Source: JAJPKK01 sp963807015 (GTDB lineage: Bacteria > Pseudomonadota > Alphaproteobacteria > Rhizobiales > Xanthobacteraceae). Taken from it: a DNA stretch of 64,000 nt. The stretch spans positions 496,001 through 560,000 of the forward strand of contig CAWEAS010000034.1 of NCBI GenBank assembly GCA_963807015.1. The letters are read 5' to 3'. The number at the start of each line of letters is the position of its first letter. Positions within the stretch are counted from its first letter, which is position 1. A model generated the notes under the pieces. It searched no databases and was not told where the DNA came from. It saw only the letters and a list, made by a program, of their open reading frames with translations. This document shows, piece by piece, positions 1-8,559 of the stretch. The position numbers and the translations under genes are program-made.

Positions 1-649
1 CGTAGCGATCTTCAAACGTGTCGGGGTCAAAGCTCCCCTTCTTGGTCGCGACGATGTGCCGAGCTAGATCGAGCATATCTTTAGGTACTTTTTGGTCCTT
101 GATGTCTGCGAAGTACTCTTCCTCAGGACGAACCTCGTACGGATAGCGAAGTGTCATTCCCAGCAGGCCATTGCCGCGCGGTTCGAGAGCGATAACATGC
201 TCCCGCGAGGTGAAAACCACCTTTCCGAGCGCGACCATCCCTTCCTGTCGAATGGCCTCGCGGATCACGGCAAACGCCTGCTCTCCGATCTTGCCATCCG
301 GCACGATGTAATAGGGGCTGCTCAAATACAGCTCGTCGATCTCCTTCCTGGGCACGAACGAATCGATCTCGATCGTGTGCTGGCTCTCAAGCGCAACGGC
401 CTCAAGCTCGTCAGGCGTAAGCTCGACATATTTTCCCTTGCTCACTTCGTAACCCTTCACGATGTCGCCAGCCTCCACCTCGCGTCCGGTCTCTGCGTCG
501 ACCTTGCGATACTGAATGCGATGACCTGTCTTCTTATTGAGCTGATGAAAGCTGACCTTCTCTCGGTCGGAGCTCGCCGGAAACAGCATGATTGGGCACG
601 ACACCAGGGAGAGTTTGAGATACCCTTTCCAATACGGACGACGCGGCAC
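1..649 (-). CDS. ku: Ku protein, non-homologous end joining (3' part outside window)
   Basis: The reverse-strand translation begins VPRRPYWKGYLKLSLVSCP and reads through to the window edge for 216 residues; the family is usually 260-300 residues, so the C-terminal part is missing. It carries the typical bacterial Ku core (SFHQLNKKTGHRIQYRKVD, then SPYYIVPDGK, then IREAIRQEGMVALGKVV). Bacterial Ku is a homodimer that binds DNA ends and recruits ligase LigD for end joining. I chose the GTG at 649 because a GGGAGG ribosome-binding site lies 6-7 bases upstream; no ATG fits. Any LigD gene would have to lie beyond the window. The identification is firm from the conserved core. Confidence 0.93.
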   Translation of the reverse strand, partial: MPRRPYWKGYLKLSLVSCPIMLFPASSDREKVSFHQLNKKTGHRIQYRKVDAETGREVEAGDIVKGYEVSKGKYVELTPDELEAVALESQHTIEIDSFVPRKEIDELYLSSPYYIVPDGKIGEQAFAVIREAIRQEGMVALGKVVFTSREHVIALEPRGNGLLGMTLRYPYEVRPEEEYFADIKDQKVPKDMLDLARHIVATKKGSFDPDTFEDRY

Positions 650-685
650 AGTGCACCTCCCTGATAAAGTGAGCGCTCCACCAAT

Positions 686-730
686 ACCAAACAACAAGGC
701 GGCTCGTCACCGAACCGATGACGAGCCGCC
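686..730 (-). terminator. Rho-independent terminator behind the small secreted protein gene
   Basis: Two perfectly complementary 12-base arms (698-709 and 719-730, GGCGGCTCGTCA on top) form a hairpin. Read on the minus strand it is followed by a T-rich stretch (TTGTTGTTTGG). It lies just after the stop of the minus-strand gene ending at 758 and before the ku start, so it should separate the two transcripts. Confidence 0.75.
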
Positions 731-757
731 ACGCTTGAGACTTATGACGCCGAAGAC

Positions 758-997
758 TTAGTCGCACCGTTCCTTTTTGACCGTCGTCGAGCCGGCCGGA
801 TTTTCGTGCGTGACGCTCTTCGACTCGCAATTGCCCTGCCCTGTCGTCTCGATGCGGCGCTTCTCGGCGACCGGCGGGCCCGGGGGCACCGGTACAGCAA
901 CCACCGGGCGCTCCTTCTTGATGATGGTTTCATCAGCGGTCGCAAATGTCGACGCCGCCGCAACAAACGCAACTGTCAAAAGAGCCGATTTCAACAT
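758..997 (-). CDS. Small secreted protein of unknown function
   Basis: A 79-residue protein whose first 22 or so residues (MLKSALLTVAFVAAASTFATA) form a clear Sec signal peptide. The mature part is charged, has a proline-valine stretch (PVVAVPVPPGPP) and ends in KKERCD with two cysteines about 25 residues apart. The ATG at 997 was chosen over an upstream in-frame start because a GGAGG lies just before it and the signal peptide begins there. Short periplasmic proteins with repeated KKE and a terminal Cys are common in Rhizobiales, but I know no assigned function. It stands alone with its own terminator. Confidence 0.7.
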   Translation of the reverse strand: MLKSALLTVAFVAAASTFATADETIIKKERPVVAVPVPPGPPVAEKRRIETTGQGNCESKSVTHENPAGSTTVKKERCD

Positions 998-1307
998 CCT
1001 GTTCCTCCTTTTTGAGCAACCGGTTGGCAACGCGCAACTCGCAAGATGTGTTCCCGACTCGCAAGCAGTGTTTGCGTCAATTGCATTCAACGGGGCGCAC
1101 GCTGAGTTTCGAATAAGAGACGATGCGCATCATGCCTTTCTGCGTCATTCACGCCCTCAACCGTAACGGGCCCAGAGGTTCCGTCATCAATTGTGTGCGC
1201 TCTTTGCAGCGAGTGGGGGATCTCGCGGCGCGTGCCACAGTTGCGATAAAATAGGTTCCGCTATTAGCAAAGCGACGAGCAACTCGTCGACACCCGGGCG
1301 CGGCTAC
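998..1307. other. Gap with no recognisable gene
   Basis: About 310 bases between the secreted-protein start and the stop of the GlcG-like gene. It includes the ribosome-binding site of the secreted protein. I see no RNA gene, repeat or credible small ORF. Confidence 0.5.
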
Positions 1308-1748
1308 TTATGTCCACTTCGCGCCGATTGCCTCGATGGCTTCCCGGGCAATACGGGCGTCGGTCTCCCAATCTCCACCGCTCACACCGACACCGCCGAT
1401 GCATTCGTTGTCCACGATCACCGGATAGCCACCTTCCATGGCGGTCCATCGGTCCGGACCCGCGGCGAGCGCGAGTCCGATTGCATGTGCGGCATCAAGC
1501 GCCTGACCCTGGGCGCCCGCAGCGGACGTCGGGCGCCTGTTGGAAGCGGCGCAGGTCGCCTTAGTGGTTGCTGAATGGCAGGTATGGAAGCGCCCGCCGT
1601 CCATGCGTTCGAGGACGATGAGGTGGCCGCCCGCGTCGGCGACCGCCACGGCGATCGCTATGCCGGCACGTTGCGCCGCCGCGATCGCGTTTGCCACGAT
1701 CTTCTGAGCGCCCTTGTGGGTCAAACGCTGAGACGAAGCGAAGTACAT
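1308..1748 (-). CDS. GlcG/HbpS-family protein (DUF336)
   Basis: A 146-residue protein that matches the GlcG/HbpS fold: an N-terminal helix with AQKIVANAIAAAQRAG, then VAVADAGGHLIVLERMDG, and the typical C-terminal VDNECIGGVGVSGG. Family members include heme-binding HbpS of Streptomyces and GlcG of glycolate operons; most are of uncertain role, often encoded beside oxidoreductases or uptake systems. It starts 23 bases after the TAXI binding-protein gene and has a GGAGG before its ATG, so the two are probably co-transcribed. No signal peptide is visible. The MDGGRFHTCHSATTKA region, which carries two histidines, could bind a ligand, but that is inference. Confidence 0.82.
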   Translation of the reverse strand: MYFASSQRLTHKGAQKIVANAIAAAQRAGIAIAVAVADAGGHLIVLERMDGGRFHTCHSATTKATCAASNRRPTSAAGAQGQALDAAHAIGLALAAGPDRWTAMEGGYPVIVDNECIGGVGVSGGDWETDARIAREAIEAIGAKWT

Positions 1749-1771
1749 GACGGCCTCCGGGACGGCGCGGA

Positions 1772-2974
1772 CTACCGCGCCGCCTTACTGGTTATCACCC
1801 GCGCAGACGACACATTGCGCTGCTTCTGCTCCCAGAGGAGAAATTCGCGAAATAGAGCGTCGCGCTGTTCAGGGCTATCGACAGTTACGGCCTTGGTTTT
1901 CAGAAACTCGCCAAACTGCCGGCTGTCCGCTTGTGCCTCGCCCGCTACGTCCTGCTGGCGCAGCTTGCGCAGCATATCGTCCGCAACGCTCCAACGCGTC
2001 CATCCCGGTACGGTGGCTGCGAGGTTAACGTCGCGCCATTTCGGATGGCGCGGCGGCTGAAGGAACTTGTCGAACTTGGTATAGAGCGCTTCCACGAATT
2101 TCTGTACCCGGCGATAGCGATCGCTATTTTTCGGCCAGTTATAAACCGCAAGGACAGCCGGCACCGCGATTGTATCGATCGATTGGCCCTGCGGCACCAG
2201 CGTTGGATATTCCTGGCCGGTAAATTCCCCGAGCGTGTAGATGTCGGAATAGGTTGCCGAGGAAAACGAAATCGGCACCAGATGAAGTCCCGCATTTGCC
2301 GGGATCTTTGCGAAGAAATCGATCGGCTTGCCGATGACGCGAACCAGGGCCGCGATTTCACCGGCCTTGAGCTTCTGAAGCGCGGTCGGATTATCGTAAA
2401 GCGTGCCTTCGACATGGACCCCGGCGCGCTGGAACACAATCGTCCCGGTGAGGCTTGAAGCGCTTCCAGCTGGGCCGAAATTGACCTTTTTGCCGTTGAG
2501 GTCCGCCAAGCTCTTGACGTCGTTGCCGGCCAGTACGTGCACTTCCGCAATCGGCAAGCGAATGATGTAGTTGATCCGACTTTCGAGATTGGGGATTTTT
2601 CGCTGAGTGCGGAAATATTCGAAGACGTCCGATTGTGTAACCGCGACGTCGACGTTCCGCAGATAGAGCAGGTCTTCGAGATTGGATGCCGCACCATAAG
2701 TCACGATCGGCAAGACGCGCAGGTTGTCGCCGTCATCGAGGACTTGCGCGAGCTCGTCAGCAAACGTCATATAGCTGCCGGACAAAAGCCCGCCGGCAAC
2801 CCCGACCGTCCATTGATTTTTGCGCGCCCTGAGATCGCCATCGGTCCCTCCCTCCTCAAGGGATTTGGGGATCGCCTGCGCTCCAGCTGAATTAACGTAC
2901 GAGATTTCTCCCCAACTCGCGATCGCCGCTAAACCACTGCACACAAACAGTACTCGTCTAACGCTACACCACAT
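1772..2974 (-). CDS. TAXI-family TRAP-type solute-binding protein
   Basis: A 400-residue periplasmic binding protein. An N-terminal hydrophobic segment (RVLFVCSGLAAIASWG) is followed by the TAXI-like core: TVGVAGGLLSGSYMTFADEL, a glycine-serine loop FGPAGSASSLTG near residue 170, and VRVIGKPIDFF. TAXI proteins deliver ligands to TRAP transporters with a fused DctQM permease. No such permease is encoded nearby, so the partner must lie elsewhere or the protein has another role. The C-terminal 80 residues (charged, ending SSARVITSKAAR) are longer than usual. It precedes the GlcG-like gene on the same strand. Confidence 0.85.
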   Translation of the reverse strand: MWCSVRRVLFVCSGLAAIASWGEISYVNSAGAQAIPKSLEEGGTDGDLRARKNQWTVGVAGGLLSGSYMTFADELAQVLDDGDNLRVLPIVTYGAASNLEDLLYLRNVDVAVTQSDVFEYFRTQRKIPNLESRINYIIRLPIAEVHVLAGNDVKSLADLNGKKVNFGPAGSASSLTGTIVFQRAGVHVEGTLYDNPTALQKLKAGEIAALVRVIGKPIDFFAKIPANAGLHLVPISFSSATYSDIYTLGEFTGQEYPTLVPQGQSIDTIAVPAVLAVYNWPKNSDRYRRVQKFVEALYTKFDKFLQPPRHPKWRDVNLAATVPGWTRWSVADDMLRKLRQQDVAGEAQADSRQFGEFLKTKAVTVDSPEQRDALFREFLLWEQKQRNVSSARVITSKAAR

Positions 2975-3151
2975 CTTACACCCCCCTTGATACTCACAAC
3001 ACTACTCACCCTTTTTACTCATGATACTGATCGCTGCTTCCGCGAACGATACGGAGCGTTTGTCCTCGCCGAATTTCTGCTTTTCTTGGTTTGGCATCAC
3101 GCTCGCTTCGGACGATATGGATCACCATTCCTTTCACATCGGGCATTAAAT

Positions 3152-4204
3152 TCAATCATCCCGGATCACCTCATCGATCGTAATCACGCGGCCTTCGCGC
3201 GCGCTCCGCACCCCCGCCCGGATCACAGCTAGATTGCGGGCCGCCCATGAACCGTCGGTCTCGGGCGCAGTTTTATTCCTCACGCAATACACGAACTCCT
3301 CGAGCTCTTCGCGTATGGCATCGTTCTCGGCGGTCGCAATGTGATGCGCCTTTGTTTCGCCGCGACGCAAATGGCGCAGGCCGCTGAAGACATCGTAATA
3401 GGCGCTCGCCTCCTTGCCGTAGATGTTCATCATGTAATATTCCGATGCCGAGGCGTACGAAGCGCTGAGATTGGAAATTGCGCCGCTTTCGTGCTGGAGA
3501 ATGAGGTTTGCGACATCGGGATTGTCGCCCGGCAGCACAAGACGCGCGGCCATGCCGGAGACGGCGCGCACCGGCCCCAACAGCATTTCGAGTACATCCA
3601 CGTAGTGGATTCCGATCTGGAGCATGACGCCGCCGGGCATGCCCGATGCTTGGTAGCGCCACGACGACAGATCGATTTTCCCGAGCCGGTCGCGGCTGAT
3701 ATTGCATTCCGCCTGGACGAGCCGGCCGAACCGGCCGGCCTCGATTTCCGATCTGATCCAGCGGAAGTGGCTCTCGCGCCGGCGCTGATAGCCGAGAGCG
3801 AGGACGACGCCGGCGTGGTCGCAAACCCGGGCGATCTCGCGGCCCTCCGAAACCGTGTTGGCAATCGGCTTATCGAGAAAGACGTGCTTGCCGGCTGACG
3901 CCGCCAAACGGGTGGTCTCGAGATGCGCGGCGTTCGGAGTCGTGTTTATGATCGCTTCGATGGAATCGTCGGCGAGAATCTCGGCGTAATCTGCGGCAGG
4001 CCGACAGCGATACTTTCTCGCGAACGCCGCGCGCTTGTCCGCCGAGCGTGTGAAACATGACGCGATCTCCACCCTGCGGGAGCGCTGCGCGGCATCGGCC
4101 AATACGTCCGACCACCAGCCGATCCCGATGACTGCAACGCGCAGCGGGCGCGTGGCGGCGTTGACTTTCGCCTTTGGGGGCGTCTTCAGAGAGATCTGGG
4201 TCAT
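3152..4204 (-). CDS. Gfo/Idh/MocA-family NAD(P)-dependent oxidoreductase
   Basis: A 350-residue enzyme with an N-terminal Rossmann fold (VAVIGIGWWSDVLADAA near residues 24-40), a DKP motif (VFLDKPIAN) whose lysine is the usual catalytic/cofactor residue, and GIHYVDVLEMLLG with the active-site histidine. Family members oxidise or reduce sugars, inositols or related polyols, or cleave related bonds. Its start overlaps the tctA stop by 4 bases (ATGA), so it is translationally coupled to the transporter. That suggests it acts on whatever the Tct system imports, but the substrate cannot be read from sequence. Confidence 0.9.
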   Translation of the reverse strand: MTQISLKTPPKAKVNAATRPLRVAVIGIGWWSDVLADAAQRSRRVEIASCFTRSADKRAAFARKYRCRPAADYAEILADDSIEAIINTTPNAAHLETTRLAASAGKHVFLDKPIANTVSEGREIARVCDHAGVVLALGYQRRRESHFRWIRSEIEAGRFGRLVQAECNISRDRLGKIDLSSWRYQASGMPGGVMLQIGIHYVDVLEMLLGPVRAVSGMAARLVLPGDNPDVANLILQHESGAISNLSASYASASEYYMMNIYGKEASAYYDVFSGLRHLRRGETKAHHIATAENDAIREELEEFVYCVRNKTAPETDGSWAARNLAVIRAGVRSAREGRVITIDEVIRDD

Positions 4205-5712
4205 GCAGCCTCCGCCTCATCCGCCACAGTCTTGCGGTAGCCAAACAGCCAGGCGAGCGCCTGAACGCCGAGCAGGAGGGCAAGCGCCGTCGTCACCACC
4301 AGCACCGAAGCATGATCGGCAAAGGTCGCGTAGTTGCCCCCCGACATGGTGAGGGCGAGGCGGAAGCTTGCTTCCAGCCGATCGCCCAGCACGAGCGCCA
4401 ATAGCATCGGCGCCATCTCGTAGCCGAACTTGCGCAGCACGTAGCCGACGGCACCCGACATGACCATGATCCAGATGTCGAACGTGGTGGAATTCACGCT
4501 GTAAACCCCGATCACGGAAATGATCAGAATGATTGGAACGAGCCAGGCATAGGGAATGCGCAACAGGTTCACAAAAATACCGACCAGCGGCAGGTTCAGA
4601 ATCAAAAGAATGATGTTGCCGATGTACATGCTTGCGATCAGACTCCAGAACACTTCCGGGTGATCGCTGAGCAACAGCGGTCCCGGCTGGACGCCATGGA
4701 TCGTCAGCGCCGAGAGCAGGATTGCAGTGGCCGGAATAGACGGGATACCGAGCGCCAGCAGCGGGATCATGGCCGTGCCGGTAACCGCGTTGTTGGCAGT
4801 CTCCGGCCCCGCCACTCCGGCGATGGCGCCGTGCCCAAATTCCTCCGGATGAGCCGAGAAACGCTTCTCCACGGCATAGGACACGAACGTGGAGACGACG
4901 TGACTTACGCCGGGAATGATACCGAAAATAAAACCGATGATCGAGGCGCGGCCGATCGCCGGCGCTGCGGCTCGCAAATCCTGCGTGCGGGGCACGAGAT
5001 CGCGGAGCTTGGGCCGGATCGCCTTGATGGCATCGGTTTTCTCAAGATTGATGAGGATTTCAGAGATGCCGAAGAGGCCGATCGCGAGCGACGTGAACGA
5101 CAATCCGCCGGCGAGGCTCACGTTGCCGAACGTGAAGCGGGCAACGCCGGTGAGATTGTCGAGCCCGACCGAGCCGACGACGAGCCCGAGCGCGACCATC
5201 AGCGCTGTCTTTAGCCGCGAACCCGCTGATACGAGGATGATGACGCCGAGCGCAAGCAGCATCAGCACCACTTCGACCGATGGCCCGATCGCGACCATGA
5301 CCTTGGCGAGCGGCGGGGCGATGAACATCAGCCCGAGAATCGATACTGTGCCGCCGATGAAGCTTCCGACTGCCGAGATCATCAGCGCCGGGCCGGCGCG
5401 GCCCTGACGCGCCATCTCGTAGCCATCGATGCAGGTCACGACCGAGGCGGCCTCGCCCGGAATGCGCACCAGGATCGACGTCGTCGAGCCTCCATACATG
5501 GCGCCATAGAAAATGCCGGTCAGCATGATGATGCCGATCGCCGGATCGAGTCCGAAGGTCAGCGGCAGCAGCAAGGTCATGCCGGCGAGTGGCCCAAGCC
5601 CCGGCAGAACGCCGACTATGGTTCCCCAAAGACAACCGATGAAGCAGTAGAGTAGGCCTTTCCAGGACAGCGCAACCGCAAAGCCGCCGACGAGGTGATC
5701 AAAGCCGCTCAT
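4201..5712 (-). CDS. tctA: Tripartite tricarboxylate transporter permease TctA
   Basis: A 503-residue inner-membrane protein, the usual TctA length, with many hydrophobic segments and family signatures: GTIVGVLPGLGPLAGMTLLLP near the N-terminus, GIFYGAMYGGSTTSILVRIPG, then FGIIPGVSHVVSTFVSYAVEK and GIPSIPATAILLSALTIHG. TctA is the large channel subunit of TTT secondary transporters, which use a periplasmic Bug-type binding protein and a small TctB subunit to take up carboxylates. It lies 9 bases after tctB and overlaps the downstream dehydrogenase gene. Confidence 0.95.
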   Translation of the reverse strand: MSGFDHLVGGFAVALSWKGLLYCFIGCLWGTIVGVLPGLGPLAGMTLLLPLTFGLDPAIGIIMLTGIFYGAMYGGSTTSILVRIPGEAASVVTCIDGYEMARQGRAGPALMISAVGSFIGGTVSILGLMFIAPPLAKVMVAIGPSVEVVLMLLALGVIILVSAGSRLKTALMVALGLVVGSVGLDNLTGVARFTFGNVSLAGGLSFTSLAIGLFGISEILINLEKTDAIKAIRPKLRDLVPRTQDLRAAAPAIGRASIIGFIFGIIPGVSHVVSTFVSYAVEKRFSAHPEEFGHGAIAGVAGPETANNAVTGTAMIPLLALGIPSIPATAILLSALTIHGVQPGPLLLSDHPEVFWSLIASMYIGNIILLILNLPLVGIFVNLLRIPYAWLVPIILIISVIGVYSVNSTTFDIWIMVMSGAVGYVLRKFGYEMAPMLLALVLGDRLEASFRLALTMSGGNYATFADHASVLVVTTALALLLGVQALAWLFGYRKTVADEAEAA

Positions 5713-5721
5713 CGCGTTGCC

Positions 5722-6255
5722 TCACAAGAACCCGGCAGGAAGCTGCAGACCGAGCGCCACCTGAAAGAAGTACCAGCACGCCACCATCGCGACAGCGGCT
5801 GAAACGGCAGCCAGCCACAGCGAACAGCGAGCTACGAGCACAAGAACGACGGCTCCGAACAGCCCGAGCGTGATCAGCGCGCCCAGGCGATCGAACAGCA
5901 GCGGCACGAGGAACAGTGCGCCGATCACGATCAGAACGTCGCGATGCCCGAAGGCAATGGCTTCACCGTATGGCAATGATGCCCAGAGACGACCGGCAAG
6001 GAAACTGGCGCAGATGAAAACGACACCGCCAACTGCGAGCGGGAAAAACCCGGGCCCCGGCAGTTCGAAATCGCCCAGATCAAGGAGTGAGGCTTGCCAG
6101 ACAAACCACAGGCCGACGGCCGCGAGCGCAGCGGCCGTCGCGATGCCGCCGGCGCGGGCCCTGACGAAACGGGGAAGCAGCGGCCGTTCGCTTCCTAGGC
6201 GGGACCACGCCGGCGATATAAGGGGGTGACCCGCACCTTCGCCTGCCGTGGTCAT
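5722..6255 (-). CDS. tctB: Tripartite tricarboxylate transporter small subunit TctB
   Basis: A 177-residue membrane protein with about four hydrophobic segments. The first (ATAAALAAVGLWFVWQASLL) is followed by the DLGDFELPGPGFFP motif that marks TctB proteins. TctB is the small membrane subunit that pairs with TctA. Its ATG overlaps the tctC stop by 4 bases (ATGA), and tctA follows after 9 bases, so the three genes form one transcription unit in the order C-B-A. Confidence 0.92.
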   Translation of the reverse strand: MTTAGEGAGHPLISPAWSRLGSERPLLPRFVRARAGGIATAAALAAVGLWFVWQASLLDLGDFELPGPGFFPLAVGGVVFICASFLAGRLWASLPYGEAIAFGHRDVLIVIGALFLVPLLFDRLGALITLGLFGAVVLVLVARCSLWLAAVSAAVAMVACWYFFQVALGLQLPAGFL

Positions 6256-7214
6256 TTCTTTTTTATCCCGAGTTCGGCCATCACCTGGGCGAGCTTGACG
6301 TCGTCGCTCGCGATGAGTTCATCGAATTCATCCGCTGGCAGAAATGACGGGGTGAACCCGATTTGCCGGCCTGCCTCGTTGAAGGCAGGCGACTGGACCG
6401 ACTGCCTGACGGCGTTTTGCAGCATCGCGATCACAGGCTTGGGCGTGCCCTCCGGCGCGGCAACGCCGCGCCACATGTCGAGTGCGACTGCCAGCCCGAG
6501 CTCTTTTGCGGTCGGCACATCCGGGAATACAGGGTCGCGCTCGGAGCCCATCACTGCGAGGACGCGCAGATCGCCGCTCTTGACGTGAGCCACAAGGGCT
6601 GCCGGAAGCTGCACCACGCCTTCGATGCGGCTGCCGAGGAGGTTCACGATCGCCTGCCCTTCACCGAACGGGACGTGAGTTACCTTCGTTTTTTCGGTGA
6701 GGAATAGCGCCGAGGCCGCAAAATGCGTGTGACTGCCCGTGCCCGAATTCCCGATGCGTACTTTGCCGGGATTGGCTTTCGCAAAGGCGACGAGTTCATT
6801 GAGCGATTTCCACGGGCTGTCGCTGCGCACCGCGATGGCCGGCGTCTCGGTACTTACGCGCGCCACCGCAGCAAAGGCCCTGTAATCAAAGGACAGAATG
6901 CCCGAATGATAGTTTGTTGAAATCGAATTGGAGTTCCAGATGATGGAGTGACCGTCCGGCCGTTGCTGCTGCACATGGCTATAGCCGATCGCGCCGCCGC
7001 CGCCCGTGCGGTTCACAACCGGCACCGGCACGCCCAGCGTCTTCGCCATGCCGTCAGCGAGATAGCGCGCCGTCACGTCGGCAGCGCTCCCTGCGCCGAA
7101 CATCACGGTCATCTCGACCGGTTTGCCGCCTGGAAAGTCTTCGCCGCGCGCGGCACCGAGTGCCGTCAGTGCTGCTGCCGCGCAAATACCGATGGTTGTT
7201 GCGATCGTACGCAT
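6252..7214 (-). CDS. tctC: Bug-family tripartite tricarboxylate binding protein TctC
   Basis: A 320-residue periplasmic binding protein. It starts with a signal peptide (MRTIATTIGICAAAALTALGAARG), followed by Bug motifs: FPGGKPVEMTVMFGAGSAAD, VVNRTGGGGAIGYSHV, RIGNSGTGSHTHFAAS and HVPFGEGQAIVNLLGS. Bug proteins bind small carboxylates with few direct side-chain contacts, so the ligand is not predictable. I chose the ATG at 7214 because the signal peptide begins there and a GGGGGAA precedes it. It is the first gene of the transporter operon. Confidence 0.93.
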   Translation of the reverse strand: MRTIATTIGICAAAALTALGAARGEDFPGGKPVEMTVMFGAGSAADVTARYLADGMAKTLGVPVPVVNRTGGGGAIGYSHVQQQRPDGHSIIWNSNSISTNYHSGILSFDYRAFAAVARVSTETPAIAVRSDSPWKSLNELVAFAKANPGKVRIGNSGTGSHTHFAASALFLTEKTKVTHVPFGEGQAIVNLLGSRIEGVVQLPAALVAHVKSGDLRVLAVMGSERDPVFPDVPTAKELGLAVALDMWRGVAAPEGTPKPVIAMLQNAVRQSVQSPAFNEAGRQIGFTPSFLPADEFDELIASDDVKLAQVMAELGIKKK

Positions 7215-8559
7215 TCGTTCCCCCGAGGTTTCAACGAAATCGATCGTGAGATGACGCAGGCGCCGTGGATTCCGGTGTGCGCCGTACATATTCGTGCACG
7301 TGGACGGCGCGATTCATCGCGGAGATGCCCGGCTGCCTTCAGACTGCCGTCGCAAGTCCGGGTCCGCACGGACGCGTTGGCCGGAAATGTTCGTGCCGGG
7401 TGCAAATGTACGCACGCGGTTTGCGGCATGACGTGCCGCATTCGTTTCACGTGCTGGACGCTATCGAGGTAAAGCCATGCTGTCGGAGCAATTAAACACC
7501 ACCGCGCCCCCGCGCCCGGCTCGCCGATGCCGGTCAACGCACCCACACTCGCCACCACGCCGCACTCCCCTGCCCGCGGCAATAACAGCGCGGGGGCATG
7601 ACCGAATGATGGCCCTGCGAGGTCACCTCATGATCGAAGCCAAGGCAAAGCGAAGGCGCGCGCGCCGATGAAAAGATCAATGCTGTAGCCAGTAACCAGC
7701 GGCCGCCGCAGGCGGTGTTTCAGTAAAGGAAATTCAACGGAAAGGAGCGATCGGCAACGTGCGATCATATTGAGCGAGGCGGGAGAACGTCCTGCTAGAC
7801 GTCGCCGATGTTTTCGTAAAGCTATCGCCTGCAATCCCTTTGAAGCAAAAATAATCAGGGCGGCGGGTCGAAGCCGAGGACGAAGCTTTCGCCTACGTAT
7901 CCGAATAGGAGGTGACAAGAGGCTTGAACATGAAAACGCTTGCGCGAAGATCTCTCCTTCCGCTGGCAGGAGATTGTACTTCTCAGGTTCCGAAATTGGG
8001 TCCGGCTGAAGACAACGCGCGAAATGCCACGAGCGCTACGCCCAGAAATGGAATGCGCGGCACGCGATGGCGCTGCCCGGTCGTTGGTCAGCAGGCCGAT
8101 AACGCGGCATTCAGCCGCCAAACGCCAGTGCCGCAACTCCGAGCATCCATAATGCAGTAATCGCCGACGATGCCGCTGTGCACGAACTGCAGCGCGCGGA
8201 TGGGCAGACATGCGAGTCGAAGCATCCGGCGCGAGATCACCGAGGTTGACCGGCGACTTCGCTGCGGCGCGAAAAAAGCGCGCGCTTCCAGGGCACCGTC
8301 CACCGAACTAGTGTTCGATTCTGGTTGGCCTTTAACGTCATCAGCCAATGCGACCACGCAGGGCTTACTTCATGCGAGAAGATAGCGCCCGGTCGCGCAT
8401 CCATGGGGTCGAATCGCCAAACGTGCGACCCGCTACCCAGAAGTAAGAAGCGGTTAAATTCGAATTGTACCGATTGCGCCGGCATTCCTGCGGATTGATT
8501 GGCGTGTGACAAAAGGACAGCGCCATCCATCCTAAACCTTCTGCGCAACTCGGGCTACA
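7215..8559. other. 1.3-kb stretch with no convincing gene
   Basis: This gap between tctC and the desaturase gene holds only short ORFs in all frames with arginine-rich, low-plausibility translations. The best small candidate is a plus-strand ORF from 7930 to 8160 that has an AGGAGGTGA 15-24 bases before its ATG, but its protein matches nothing I recognise and lacks structure. The upstream part should hold the tctC promoter. I see no tRNA, clear terminator or repeat. It may be a decayed gene region or may hold unrecognised RNA. Confidence 0.45.

Noticed and set aside
7930..8160. Short plus-strand ORF with an AGGAGGTGA upstream (MKTLARRSLLPLAGD start)
   Set aside because: The ribosome-binding site is 15-24 bases from the ATG, which is too far, and the protein has no recognisable feature. 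Kept only as a remark in the gap entry.
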